64,000 nucleotides of DNA from Semisulcospira habei (taxonomy: Eukaryota > Mollusca > Gastropoda > Semisulcospiridae). The DNA lies in contig BTPG01000005.1 of the NCBI GenBank assembly GCA_036245525.1, positions 183,014,373 through 183,078,372 of the forward strand, in the 5' to 3' direction. Position 1 is the first letter of the stretch. The number at the start of each line of letters is the position of its first letter. The translations under genes were made by a program, and so were the position numbers. Below the pieces are notes generated by a model that made no database searches, had not been told where the DNA came from, and saw only the letters and a program-made list of their open reading frames with translations. Of this stretch, positions 1-9,031 are shown in pieces.

Positions 1-165
1 AATCGCGTAATGTTTCGTGGTGCTAGCATATGGATGCATTATTGCCGGATTGCATATGGGAAAGGGTTTATTCTTTATGTATCTTATTTTGCAGCAATCA
101 CACGCTCTAAACCGATTTGGTGCACATGACCGGTCCGAGCGACCGGTCTGGTGCGAAAATAGCTG

Positions 166-325
166 GTGCGTTTATCCTAGTCACAGGGCGAGGTATACCA
201 ACTCAGTGCGTTTATCCTAGTCACAGGGCGAGGTATACCAACTCAGTGCGTTTATCCTAGTCACAGGGCGAGGTATACCAACTCAGTGCGTTTATCCTAG
301 TCACAGGGCGAGGTATACCAACTCA
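166..325. repeat. 40-bp tandem repeat, four copies
   Basis: Four head-to-tail copies of an exactly 40-bp unit beginning gtgcgtttatcctagtcaca. The copies are essentially identical, so the array is young or homogenised. No coding meaning is evident. Confidence 0.95.
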
Positions 326-332
326 TCCTCAC

Positions 333-424
333 TAACCCTGTGCGTGTCGGTAGCGTTTTTTTCTCGCGATGATTCCTACAGTAATCGTCGCGACAAAAAC
401 GGCTACCGACACGCAAAGGGTTAA
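333..424. mobile_element. TTAA hairpin element, gtgtcggtagc family
   Basis: About 92 bp, beginning (c)taaccctgtgcgtgtcgg and ending with the near-complement up to cgcaaagggttaa. It is an imperfect full-length hairpin. A second member lies at 54240-54331. The right TTAA is shared with the next element at 421. A piggyBac-type MITE origin is inferred from the TTAA ends only. Confidence 0.75.
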
Positions 425-471
425 CTCATTCGCCCGGATGCATCCGGATGCGGCTGGCCGCGAATGAGTTC
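421..471. mobile_element. Short TTAA hairpin, ttaactcattcg family
   Basis: Starts ttaactcattcg and ends cgaatgagttca, giving complementary ends around a GC-rich core containing cggatgcatccg. It uses the same TTAA that closes the preceding element. It is related to the complete hairpins at 50906-50986 and 55036-55117 and has a shortened, rearranged core. Confidence 0.6.
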
Positions 472-966
472 AGACTTTTCTACCCTTCGTTTCATTATCT
501 GTGTCAGAATGTACACCTAGCAGAGGTTTTCTATTGTCATCAATGCGCCTCGGGGAAACTCTATTTACAAAGGAAAAGAAACTCAGCAATCTTACATTTT
601 ACGACTTTCAATCTTCATAAACAAAGTTAGTAAGACATACTAAGACATTTAGAAAGTAGATATTGCGAACTATTGACTATTTATTGGTCGGAACAGATCG
701 CTTTAAACCATTGAATTCGTCAAATCGTTTGCTCGTTTGAAACACAGACCGCAGGGGAGACAAGCATTGTCCAGGTGAGGGTGGAATTACATTGGGGGGG
801 GGGGGGGGGGGGAGGGGGTACGGAGAGAGAGAGAGAAATGAAATGTAATGAAACTTTACTTCTCAAGGATAAATGATTAGGTTCACAGACCTTTTTTCAA
901 TCATGTTCTTGCACACGCACTCACACAACACTCACGGGTGCGTAATATATAAACCTAATTAAAATG

Positions 967-968
<2 letters not shown>
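472..968. other. Non-coding stretch before the duplication
   Basis: No gene is recognised. It holds a poly-G run near 797-813 and a short GA-rich patch. It is not visibly present upstream of copy B, so it lies outside the duplicated unit. Confidence 0.6.

Positions 969-1021
<53 letters not shown>
969..1021. repeat. (GA)n microsatellite at duplication boundary
   Basis: About 26 GA units. The same tract in copy B lies at about 28422-28464, and homology starts immediately after it in both. Confidence 0.95.
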
Positions 1022-1025
<4 letters not shown>

Positions 1026-1196
1026 CAAATGTATGGTAAAATCTATGATAATATATGCTATTTACAAAGTAGGTCAAACATCTGACAGCCCGCATGATAT
1101 CGTGTCACTTGACAGGCTGTAATAAGAAATTATCTGTCCAAACAACCTTCCTTTTGACAGAAGCACGACTCGCAAACACAAACCATAACATCAGGC

Positions 1197-1322
1197 AAAT
1201 AGGATTACATCATTTCGACCCATCGTATTCGCCATTTCACCATGCACAAGTGTACTGTGCAAATAGGATTACATATTTCGACCCATCGTATTCGCCATTT
1301 CACCATGCACAAGTGTGCTGTG
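1197..1322. repeat. ~63-bp direct repeat, two copies
   Basis: Two successive copies of a unit running from aaataggattacat to gtactgtgc. Copy B has a single copy at about 28640-28705, so the duplication arose in A or was lost in B. Confidence 0.85.
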
Positions 1323-1426
1323 CAAATGCTAGTTCCTACGTGTTTATTATGGGCATGGGACCTTGTTACAAGCGAACTTGTTATCGCAAACGTATGATAA
1401 AGTTAGGTTGGTTGTTTGTACATTGC

Positions 1427-1640
1427 TTAACTCATTCTGCCCGCGACTCACCACAACAAGATACGGCTCGACCATGATAGTTCGTGGGTGGTGGCAGAAT
1501 GGCTTGGCGCCTATCGGCGCCAAGCTATTCTGCCACCACCCTTGAACTATCATGGTCGATCTGTCTCCTGAATTGTAATGCAGTCCTCAGAGGATAACTC
1601 CAAGATGAGGGTGTTTCGTACCTCGGGCACAGTGAGTTAT
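1427..1640. mobile_element. TTAA hairpin element, GGCGCC family (P1a)
   Basis: A 214-bp unit opening ttaactcattctgccc and closing agtgagttat (TTAA degenerate on the right). Its core, 1470-1557, is a near-perfect palindrome with gaccatgatag on one side, catggtc on the other and cttggcgcc / ggcgccaag at the centre. This copy has the stem variant gtggtggcag / ctgccaccac. Other members of the same length lie at 25220, 48995 and 63439. Confidence 0.85.
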
Positions 1641-2550
1641 AGTCCCGCCAGCAACAAGACTTTCTCAGTTCGTGCCTGCGCTGCTTGTGAACCAAACTAA
1701 ACTGAATATTGAATGTGTGTCGGAAGCCGGTCTAATACGCTAAATAAACCTAAGGCATGCTAGGGACCCTGCAACTTCATGCTAATTTATCGTAATCTAG
1801 TTTACACAAAAAGAAAGAGTAGAAAATCGTTACAATTACAAAATATATACAGGAAAATGATCTTTTTTTTTAAAAAAAAAAAACATTAACCGCAAACACA
1901 TAACTTATCATCTCTTAGGTGCAGCAGACCATTTAGCAACACGCATCCAATATCAAGAGCTACAGGCAGCGCAGACAGTAGGTAGAATTTAAAAACGAAA
2001 AAGAACACGTGAATGGACCAAGGGTAGATAGAAACGTGTCCCAGAAAATAGGAGAAAAACCCGCCTTGTTGGGCTGACCCTGGGAACTAAAAAGTAGCTA
2101 ACCCACCTAAGTCCATCATGGCGAACCCGGACGGGGTGTGATAAAGATAGGGGCAGTGGGTCAAAAAACAGACAGACAACATGTACATACATTGCAATAA
2201 TCTTTAGTATGCTGGGGTTTGCTAGGTTGACATAATAATGAAGAAAAAAAGGGAGGGAACAATGTATTACGTGGTTTTTTTTTTTCTCTGAGTGCATGAC
2301 CCAGAAAACTCTCACTCACCCGCTCTGGTTAGAACCCTCGATCTGCTCCGTTTAAGAAGCAGAGTGAATCGATGGAGCTGACCCCGGTGTCCGGTGCCTT
2401 CACAGAAAGTGGTGAATTCCCACATTTTACAGGTCAGCCTCGGTATGTCGCGGTGTACAGGGGAGCCATTAAGTCAGACCGCGTTATTCGCTATCGCGTT
2501 ATTGCAGTTGATAAAGACTTGTGAAGACAAACCCTTGTTAGGTAAAAGTC
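1641..2550. other. Non-coding duplicated DNA
   Basis: No gene is recognised. It is collinear with 29021-30494 of copy B apart from an insertion there at 29243-29812. A/T-rich patches sit at 1860-1885 and 2270-2285. Confidence 0.6.
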
Positions 2551-2626
2551 CCTCGGGCCGAGGTAAGCTTTAGCTGGCCCGCGCACGGCTGTGCGCGGGC
2601 CAGCTAAGGCTTACGTCGGCCCGAGG
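2551..2626. repeat. 36-bp-arm hairpin, 4-nt loop
   Basis: Arms 2551-2586 and 2591-2626 pair with only two mismatches around the loop ggct. Both arms contain ctggcccgcgcac or its complement. The copy B counterpart (30495-30721) has a long TG tract in place of the loop. Confidence 0.95.
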
Positions 2627-2920
2627 ACCATTTGCTCTCCGGGCATCCCCGTGGGAGCCAGCGACCTGTGCGCGTTATAATCAACACCGATATATACTGG
2701 AGCGCGCAATACTGAGGCTCCATTGTAACGGTAAGCGCGCCCATTTATGTCTGAACTGAACTTGATCCATGCAATTAAGTTATGTTTATTCACGGATATG
2801 TTGGCAATGTCTTCTTCAGCCTGCAGTGATGACTTCTTGTTTGTCCGGATATCACCTCGCCTCTACGTTCTGTTTTGATAGGCTTATTTTTCAGATAGGG
2901 AGTGGGTGCCGAAAGGCAAA

Positions 2921-2925
2921 CCCTG
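2921..2925. repeat. Target-site duplication, left (Gypsy)
   Basis: ccctg immediately before the 5' LTR is repeated at 8148-8152 just after the 3' LTR. The copy B empty site at about 31011-31020 reads ggcaacccctgaacagaat. Confidence 0.95.
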
Positions 2926-3787
2926 TGTTACGATTGTGGTTGTGTTTTCCTGTGAGAGCGTACATGTGTTATTCGTAGGTAACGATATGTTGTTTATTTG
3001 AGCTATCACGGTTATGATTCCCGTGTTTTTTTAGTAAGATTTTCTTTTGTTCGTGAGTAGAGCCGATTTCGTTTTGTTAAGTTTAGTCCGGAACGTTGTA
3101 GAAGGGTCGCACTGTCTAGTGGCCTCGTTAGTGTCACGTCGGTTAGTTGACATCTGACATCGCTACATTTTCGCTACTTTTCCTGTGCGCGTGAAGTGAG
3201 CAGCTTTTATTTTGTTTGGTGAATGTTCTCGTACCTTTTTTAGCTATCATAGATAGGGATACCATACTTTTATGTGTCTTTATTATACGTTAGAATTTAG
3301 AGCTGAAGTGAGCAGCCGTGTTTTTGTAGCCTGTTGTATTGTTTCTGGAAAATTCATGTTAATGAGTTTCGGCTGCGCGTTTCGTTCTGGTTGTTTGAGT
3401 TCATGATTTCCGTAGAAGATTCTAGATTTTGATAGTGTATATAAGGAGGGCGCTGGGAAAGCCCGTGAGTACATTGTCTTGCTTTGTCAGTTGTAGAGAT
3501 ACGCAGTTTATTGCGAGAGACGCTGTGTATGAGAAACTTTGAGTCGTAGTGTGGACATAGCAAAAGAGACTTTGTATTCAGTAGTTTGTGCATTTGAGAG
3601 TGCATTACTGTGTGGATATCGCATCGCTGAATGTGTTAAATATTGTTGGAACTGTTACTCCAGTATTGTCTACATCCTTAAGCCACGTGTGACGGATTGC
3701 AGCTGAACGGGGTTTACTTTAAAGAACTCTACGTGTGTGTCGTCTGGTGTGTTTATCATACTTCGACTACAACTCCACCATGTAACA
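2926..3787 (+). repeat. 5' LTR of Gypsy element
   Basis: 862 bp, from tgttacgattg to tgtaaca, with the TG...CA ends typical of LTRs. It contains the TATA-like box at 3438-3445 inside the U3/R region. It is almost identical to the 3' LTR. Confidence 0.95.
3438..3445 (+). promoter_or_regulatory. TATA-like box in 5' LTR
   Basis: tatataag is followed by aggagggcg. The matching site in the 3' LTR (7802-7809) reads tatttaag. The position, about 350 bp from the LTR end, fits a core promoter, but no transcript evidence is available. Confidence 0.5.
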
Positions 3788-3790
3788 TTT

Positions 3791-3808
3791 TGGCGACCCC
3801 GACGAGAC
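3791..3808 (+). promoter_or_regulatory. Primer-binding site
   Basis: Begins TGG three bases after the LTR end (tggcgaccccgacgagac), as expected for pairing with the CCA 3' end of a tRNA. The particular tRNA cannot be assigned by eye. Confidence 0.65.
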
Positions 3809-3873
3809 CTCTTCAGTTGGTTCAGTGTAAAGGGTAGCAGGAGAAAACAGCCAGCAGTGAAACTGAAGCAGAG

Positions 3874-5400
3874 ATGGCGACATCGGAATTGGAGACATTC
3901 CTGAAAATTGGAAAGGAATGTGGACTCGAAGGAACTCAACTCCTCGAGTTTGTAAAGGAGAGAGAGGAGAAAGAAGAAAAGAAACGAGAGAAAGAAGAAA
4001 AGGAGAGACTGGAAAGAGAAGAAAGAGCCAAAGAACGTGAAATCAGGAGACTCGAAATCCAAGCAGAAGAAGCAGAGAAATAGCGAAGAGAAGCAGAGAA
4101 ACAACGAGAAGAGGAGCGAGAAGAGGCGGAGAGGCAGCGTCAACACGAAATTCATCTAAAGCAGATGGAGATTGAGGCACAGAGCCAGAGAACTAATGAA
4201 GCAACAGCATTAGCGAGCAGAGAACAGACAGCCCGCGCGCCAAAACTTCCACCTTTCATTGAAAATTCAGATAAGATGGACGCTTATCTGGAGCGATTCG
4301 CAAATAGCAACAATTGGAAACAAGAGACTTGGCCTATTAAACTGAGCGCACTTCTAACTGGCAAAGCGCTTGAATTTTACACCCGTTTGCCAAGAGAAGA
4401 AGCCGAAGATTATACTCAGTTGAAAGCCGCCCTGTTGAGACAGTACGACTTCACTGAAGAGGGTTACAGGCGACGATTTCGGAACTGCAAGCCTGAAGAA
4501 GGAGAAACACCCGGCCTATTCATTGAGAGAATCAGAAGCTACCTGGAGAAATGGATGGAGCTGACTGGCCTAAACAGAGAGTACCAAGATCTGTGCGATC
4601 TCATCATCAAAGAACAAGTTTTCAGCGCATGTTCTAAGGACCTGGCCGCCCACCTTAGAGAGCAAAAAGAGCAGTCACTAAAGGCCCTGGCCGACTTCGC
4701 TCAAAGATACCTTGACGCTCACAACATGAAGTTCGGGTCCAGTAAGCCACAGCGTGTGTCTGCACCAGCAGAGGAAATCCACAATGTCAGAGACACCCCG
4801 AGATACAAGCCGGTGGAGAACCTGACATGTTTTCTCTGTGGAAAGAAAGGTCACAAAGCGATATGGTGTCCTTCTAAAGATGTTCCCCGAGGCGACAACA
4901 TCAGAAGATCCAACCAAGATCGTGGGATAGCAGGCAGAAGCAGTACCACGTCTCAACACAGAGCTGTCGCTGTATTAGCCAATGATGTGACGTCATCCAA
5001 TGACTTTGAATCCAGAGAAAAGCGAGCGACACCAGAACTGATCGAATCTTTTATAAAGAATGGACGCATCCCAGTAGGAGATGGGACTACATTTTTACCA
5101 GTCTCAAACATCGCGCTGCCTGAGAATGAAGTGCCGAACATGCCGGTGGTGTCAGGATTCGTCGGCGACACACCAGTGAGAGTGTTGAGAGACACTGGTT
5201 GTAGCTGCATCATCGTGAGAGAGGACCTAGTAGCTGAAGACCAGAAGCTACAGGAGTGGACCACCCTCATTTTGGCTGACGGAACTGTAAGGATTATCCC
5301 CCTTGCCAAAAGTCAGTGTCGACACCCCATACTTGACAGGAGAGATGAAGGCGTTGTGCGTGAAGACGCCAGTCTACGATCTCATCATCGGAAACATTGA
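3874..5400 (+). pseudogene. Gypsy gag-protease, interrupted
   Basis: One frame from the ATG at 3874. A strongly charged Glu/Lys/Arg coiled-coil N-terminus is cut by a TAG codon at 4081-4083. It is followed by a retrotransposon Gag-type helical region (about 4240-4720), a CX2CX4HX4C zinc knuckle with cysteines at 4828, 4837 and 4867 and histidine at 4852, and an aspartic protease start with Asp-Thr-Gly at 5191-5199. The frame is lost in a four-A run at about 5308, and the protease C-terminus continues in the next frame. Gag would form particles and bind RNA, and the protease would cleave the polyprotein. Both lesions make this copy non-functional for full-length Gag. Confidence 0.85.
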
Positions 5401-7072
5401 TGGTGCCAGAAATGCAGACGATCCAGATCCAGAGTGGAGACCTGAAATATGTTCTGTTACCACGAGAAGTCAAGCAAAGAAGAGTCACCAGACCATCCCT
5501 CTAAAAGTGGCGGACAACACGGAAGCAGCTGTCGTGAATAAGGAAAGGCTGGTGGAGCTACAGAGAGGTCAAGACAAACCAAAATTGGCGGAATCGGTGT
5601 GTCTTGCTGATGACGAAAGACTAGACGACGAGAACCTGTTTGACCTTAATGAACTCCGACACAAAGAGAATGTAGACGATATCCAGTTCGGTCAGAATCT
5701 GACCCAGACTCAACGTGAAGAACTGCGCGTCCTGACTCAAGAGTTCGAGCATCGGTTTACACCTGACCCAGGGACAACAGACACCATCCAGCACGAGGTA
5801 AACCTGACGTCAAACGAGCCAGTTCGCAGCAAACCTTATCGTCTTCCTTATAACACGAGGGAAGAATTGAAAAAGGATATCAAGGAAATGCTGAGTCTGA
5901 ATGTCATCAGAGAGTCCAAGTCACCCTATGCGTCCCCAGTTGTCATCGTGAAGAAACCAGATGGATCCAACCGAGTGTGTGTGGACTATCGCAGACTCAA
6001 TAAACTAACAATCTTTGATCCAGAGCCTATGCCCACAGCAGAAGAACTGTTCCAGAAGGTCAGCGGAGACCGATTTTTCTCCAAAATTGACCTAAGCAAA
6101 GGGTATTGGCAAATCAAGGTTGCAGAAAAAGATATCCCCAAGACAGCGTTCGTCACACCCGACGGTCATTGGGAGTTCCTGAAGATGCCTTTTGGTATGG
6201 TGAACAGTGGTGCCACATTAAAGAGAGGACTGAAAAAGATCCTAGAAGATATGCAAAATGTGGTCTTTTACTGGGATGACATTTTGATCCATACCAAAAC
6301 TTGGGGGGACCACCTCAAAGCCCTCCGAGAACTGTTCCAAAGACTGTCAGATGCGAATTTCACCATCCGTCCAAGCAAGTGTATTCTTGGGGCTGACAAC
6401 ATACACTTCATTGGACATAAATTGAGCGAAGGTTTAAAGGGGCTACACGACGCCAACGTGCAGAAGATCAGGGATGCCCCACGACCTACGACCAAGACGC
6501 AAGTCCGCTCATTTATGGGCTTGGCGAACTACTACCGGGAGTTCATACCAAACTTTGCGGCAGTTACAGAACCCCTGACTGATTTGCTGAGGAAAGGACA
6601 ACCTAACATAGTGAAGTAGGAGGATGCCCAAGAGCGAGCATTCCAGGCGGTTCGAGACATCCTAACCGAGAAGCCTGTTCTACACCTTCCTGACCCGTTG
6701 AAAACGTTCTTCCTGAGAACAGATGCCTCCAACGAAGGAGTAGGTGCAGTCTTGATGCAAGAAGATAACGGAAAACTCCACCCAGTGAGCTACGCCAGCA
6801 AAAAGTTGACCAGAGCTGAGAGAAACTACTCGACCATCGAGAAGGAGTGCCTAGCCATCATTTGGGGAGTAAGGCGATTCGAACTGTACCTTCTGGGAGT
6901 GCCATTTGTTCTCCAAACAGACCATCAGCCCTTGAACTATCTAAACTCTGCAAAGTTTACTAATTCTCGTATTATGAGATGGGCGATGTTCTTGCAGAAT
7001 TTTGACATTAAACTACAGTCTATCAAGGGTTCGCAGAACTTTGGAGCAGATTACCTGAGCAGAGCAGTTTAA
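5303..7072 (+). pseudogene. Gypsy pol: protease end, RT, RNase H; no integrase
   Basis: The frame carries the protease tail (Ile-Ile-Gly near 5390), then reverse transcriptase with the VDYRRLN block near 5980, the LSKGYWQI block near 6095 and the catalytic block FYWDD at 6266-6280, where the usual Val is Trp but both aspartates remain. A TAG codon at 6617-6619 separates the RT thumb/connection from RNase H, which runs to 7072 (TDASNEGVGAV near 6720; TDHQPL near 6920). Translation ends after DYLSRAV. No HHCC zinc finger or DDE integrase follows before the 3' LTR, so the element cannot integrate by itself. Confidence 0.9.
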
Positions 7073-7271
7073 ATGAACATTTCTGTGTCCAGAACTTTTT
7101 GTATTAAACATTTCGATGCTCAGGACTGTTTACAGGAACTGTGAGACGTTTATTTTAATTTGATTTTTGATGTGAAATTATATTTGTTTAGGGTTTTGTG
7201 TAGGTTTACACAGCCACAACCGTATTTTTGAAATTGGAGAAGAAATTTTTGTGAAATTTCATTCTTAAGAA

Positions 7272-7286
7272 GGGGGGGGGGGGGGG
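7272..7286 (+). promoter_or_regulatory. Polypurine tract
   Basis: A run of G after aaga, ending three bases before the 3' LTR. This is the expected place for plus-strand DNA priming. The G homopolymer is longer than most such tracts and is prone to slippage. Confidence 0.75.
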
Positions 7287-7289
7287 TAA

Positions 7290-8147
7290 TGTTACGATTG
7301 TGGTTGTGTTTTCCTGTGAGAGCGTACATGTGTTATTCGTAGGTAACGATATGTTGTTTATTTGAGCTATCACGGTTATGATTCCCGTGTTTTTTTAGTA
7401 AGATTTTCTTTTGTTCGTGAGTAGAGCCGATTTCGTTTTGTTAAGTTTAGTCCGGAACGTTGTAGAAGGGTCGCACTGTCTAGTGGCCTCGTTAGTGTCA
7501 CGTCGGTTAGTTGACATCTGACATCGCTACATTTTCGCTACTTTTCCTGTGCGCGTGAAGTGAGCAGCTTTTATTTTGTTTGGTGAATGTTCTCGTACCT
7601 TTTTGAGCTATCATAGATAGGGATACCATACTTTTATGTGTCTTTATTATACGTTAGAATTTAGAGCTGAAGTGAGCAGCCGTGTTTTTGTAGCCTGTTG
7701 AATTGTTTCTGGAAAATTCATGTTAATGAGTTTCGGCTGCGCGTTTCGTTCTGGTTGTTTGAGTTCATGATTTCCGTAGAAGATTCTAGATTTTGATAGT
7801 GTATTTAAGGAGGGCGCTGGGAAAGCCCGTGAGTACATTGTCTTGCTTTGTCAGTTGTAGAGATACGCAGTTTATTGCGAGAGACGCTGTGTATGAGAAA
7901 CTTTGAGTCGTAGTGTGGACATAGCAAAAGAGACTTTGTATTCAGTAGTTTGTGCATTTGAGAGTGCATTACTGTGTGGATATCGCATCGCTGAATTAAA
8001 TATTGTTGGAACTGTTACTCCAGTATTGTCTACATCCTTAAACCACGTGTGACGGATTGCAGCTGAACGAGGTTTACTTTAAAGAACTCTACGTGTGTGT
8101 CGTCTGGTGTGTTTATCATACTTCGACTACAACTCCACCACGTAACA
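7290..8147 (+). repeat. 3' LTR of Gypsy element
   Basis: 858 bp, nearly identical to 2926-3787. Differences seen are T/G near 3241, T/A near 3335, A/T in the TATA-like box, a 4-bp deletion (gaattaaat here, gaatgtgttaaat in the 5' LTR), and three substitutions near the 3' end. Confidence 0.95.
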
Positions 8148-8152
8148 CCCTG

Positions 8153-8831
8153 AACAGAATCCAACGGCTGGATAATAACACTGCCAACACTCTTCGGCTG
8201 AGGGCTACACTGATCTTCAACAATTTCCGCCGAGAAGCTAAAGACAAATTGTGCATAAACACACGTACATATTCGTGTGTTTGCGTACTCATGTTCACAT
8301 TTTGGGTTAGGACAAAATAGTAGAAACAGACGAAAATGGCGGGTTATTTTTTTTTTAGTTAGTAGACCATGATGATAGTTTAAGAGTAGAGCCAGATTAG
8401 CTTTGAGCTTTTATTGTCCATCCATCTCACACAAATGTGCAAATGGTGCGTATTTGTTGAAGCTCGAAAGTTATCTTGCAAACCTAAGTACATAATGACC
8501 TCCGTAAACAATACAAACATTCATCAAGAGGTACATACAAAGTGTTATCTGTCCTTTGCACAATGTTTTCCATTGTATATGTTTTACTCCTTTACAGCGG
8601 GAAAAAGTGAAAGGCACCCCACTGCAAGAGACACAGAAACGCATGAGCCATCGCTCATCATATTCTACGTCTCTTGATTCTTCGTTCACACCCACACTTC
8701 CCATGAAGATCTGCCACATTTGTCGAAAGCGAGATTTATAATTTAATACAATTAAAAACTCACTTTTCACGAAAATGAAGATGCAGGCTTTTGCCAGTCC
8801 GTTGCTCAGATGGCGTTGTACGGGGGTGAAT
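8153..8831. other. Non-coding duplicated DNA with a collapsed hairpin
   Basis: Continues the copy A unit, equal to about 31021-31754 of copy B. No gene is recognised. Near 8365-8405 one arm of a GGCGCC-type palindrome remains (gatgatagtttaagagtag ... ccagattagctt). Copy B still has both arms at 31235-31315. Confidence 0.6.
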
Positions 8832-9015
8832 TTAACCTCATTACTGCCGGAAACAAATGAACATCATCCAGCTGCAAGAGGTATAGATCCTCATGAGCCC
8901 CCGCAGTTGCGGGGGCTCATGAGGATTTATGCTTCTTGCCAAAACCAGTTCCGTTGACGTTGAATTTATTATGATTTCAAACACAGTCTAGGTCCACGGG
9001 CAGCGAAGGGGTTAA
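8832..9015. mobile_element. TTAA hairpin element, CTCATGAG family (P2)
   Basis: Opens ttaacctcattactgccgg and closes with its near-complement gggcagcgaaggggttaa (184 bp). The central stem, 8873-8939, reads gcaagaggtatagatcctca on the left with complementary bases on the right and gcccccgc / gcgggggc at the tip. Its right end is 16 bp from the stop codon of the ankyrin/SOCS gene. Confidence 0.85.
8965..8970 (-). promoter_or_regulatory. Possible polyadenylation signal
   Basis: tttatt on the plus strand reads AATAAA on the minus strand, about 62 bp beyond the stop codon of the gene ending at 9032 and inside the P2 element. The copy B counterpart reads tttact and lacks the canonical hexamer. Use as a signal is inferred. 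Confidence 0.35.
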
Positions 9016-9031
9016 TATGGCTACAGACTCA

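Larger units (their letters stand above)
2926..8147 (+). mobile_element. Ty3/Gypsy LTR retrotransposon, non-autonomous
   Basis: A complete insertion: 5' LTR, primer-binding site, gag-protease, reverse transcriptase-RNase H, polypurine tract and 3' LTR, flanked by the 5-bp duplication ccctg. The LTRs differ by about six substitutions and one 4-bp indel, so it is young. The coding region has a nonsense codon in gag (4081), a one-base frameshift in the protease (~5308) and a nonsense codon after the RT (6617). There is no integrase domain: pol ends after RNase H, about 215 bp before the 3' LTR. Intact ends and TSD imply mobilisation by proteins supplied in trans. Copy B of the duplication lacks it. 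Confidence 0.95.

Noticed and set aside
166..325. CRISPR-like array
   Set aside because: The units are directly adjacent with no variable spacers, so it is a simple tandem repeat in a eukaryote.
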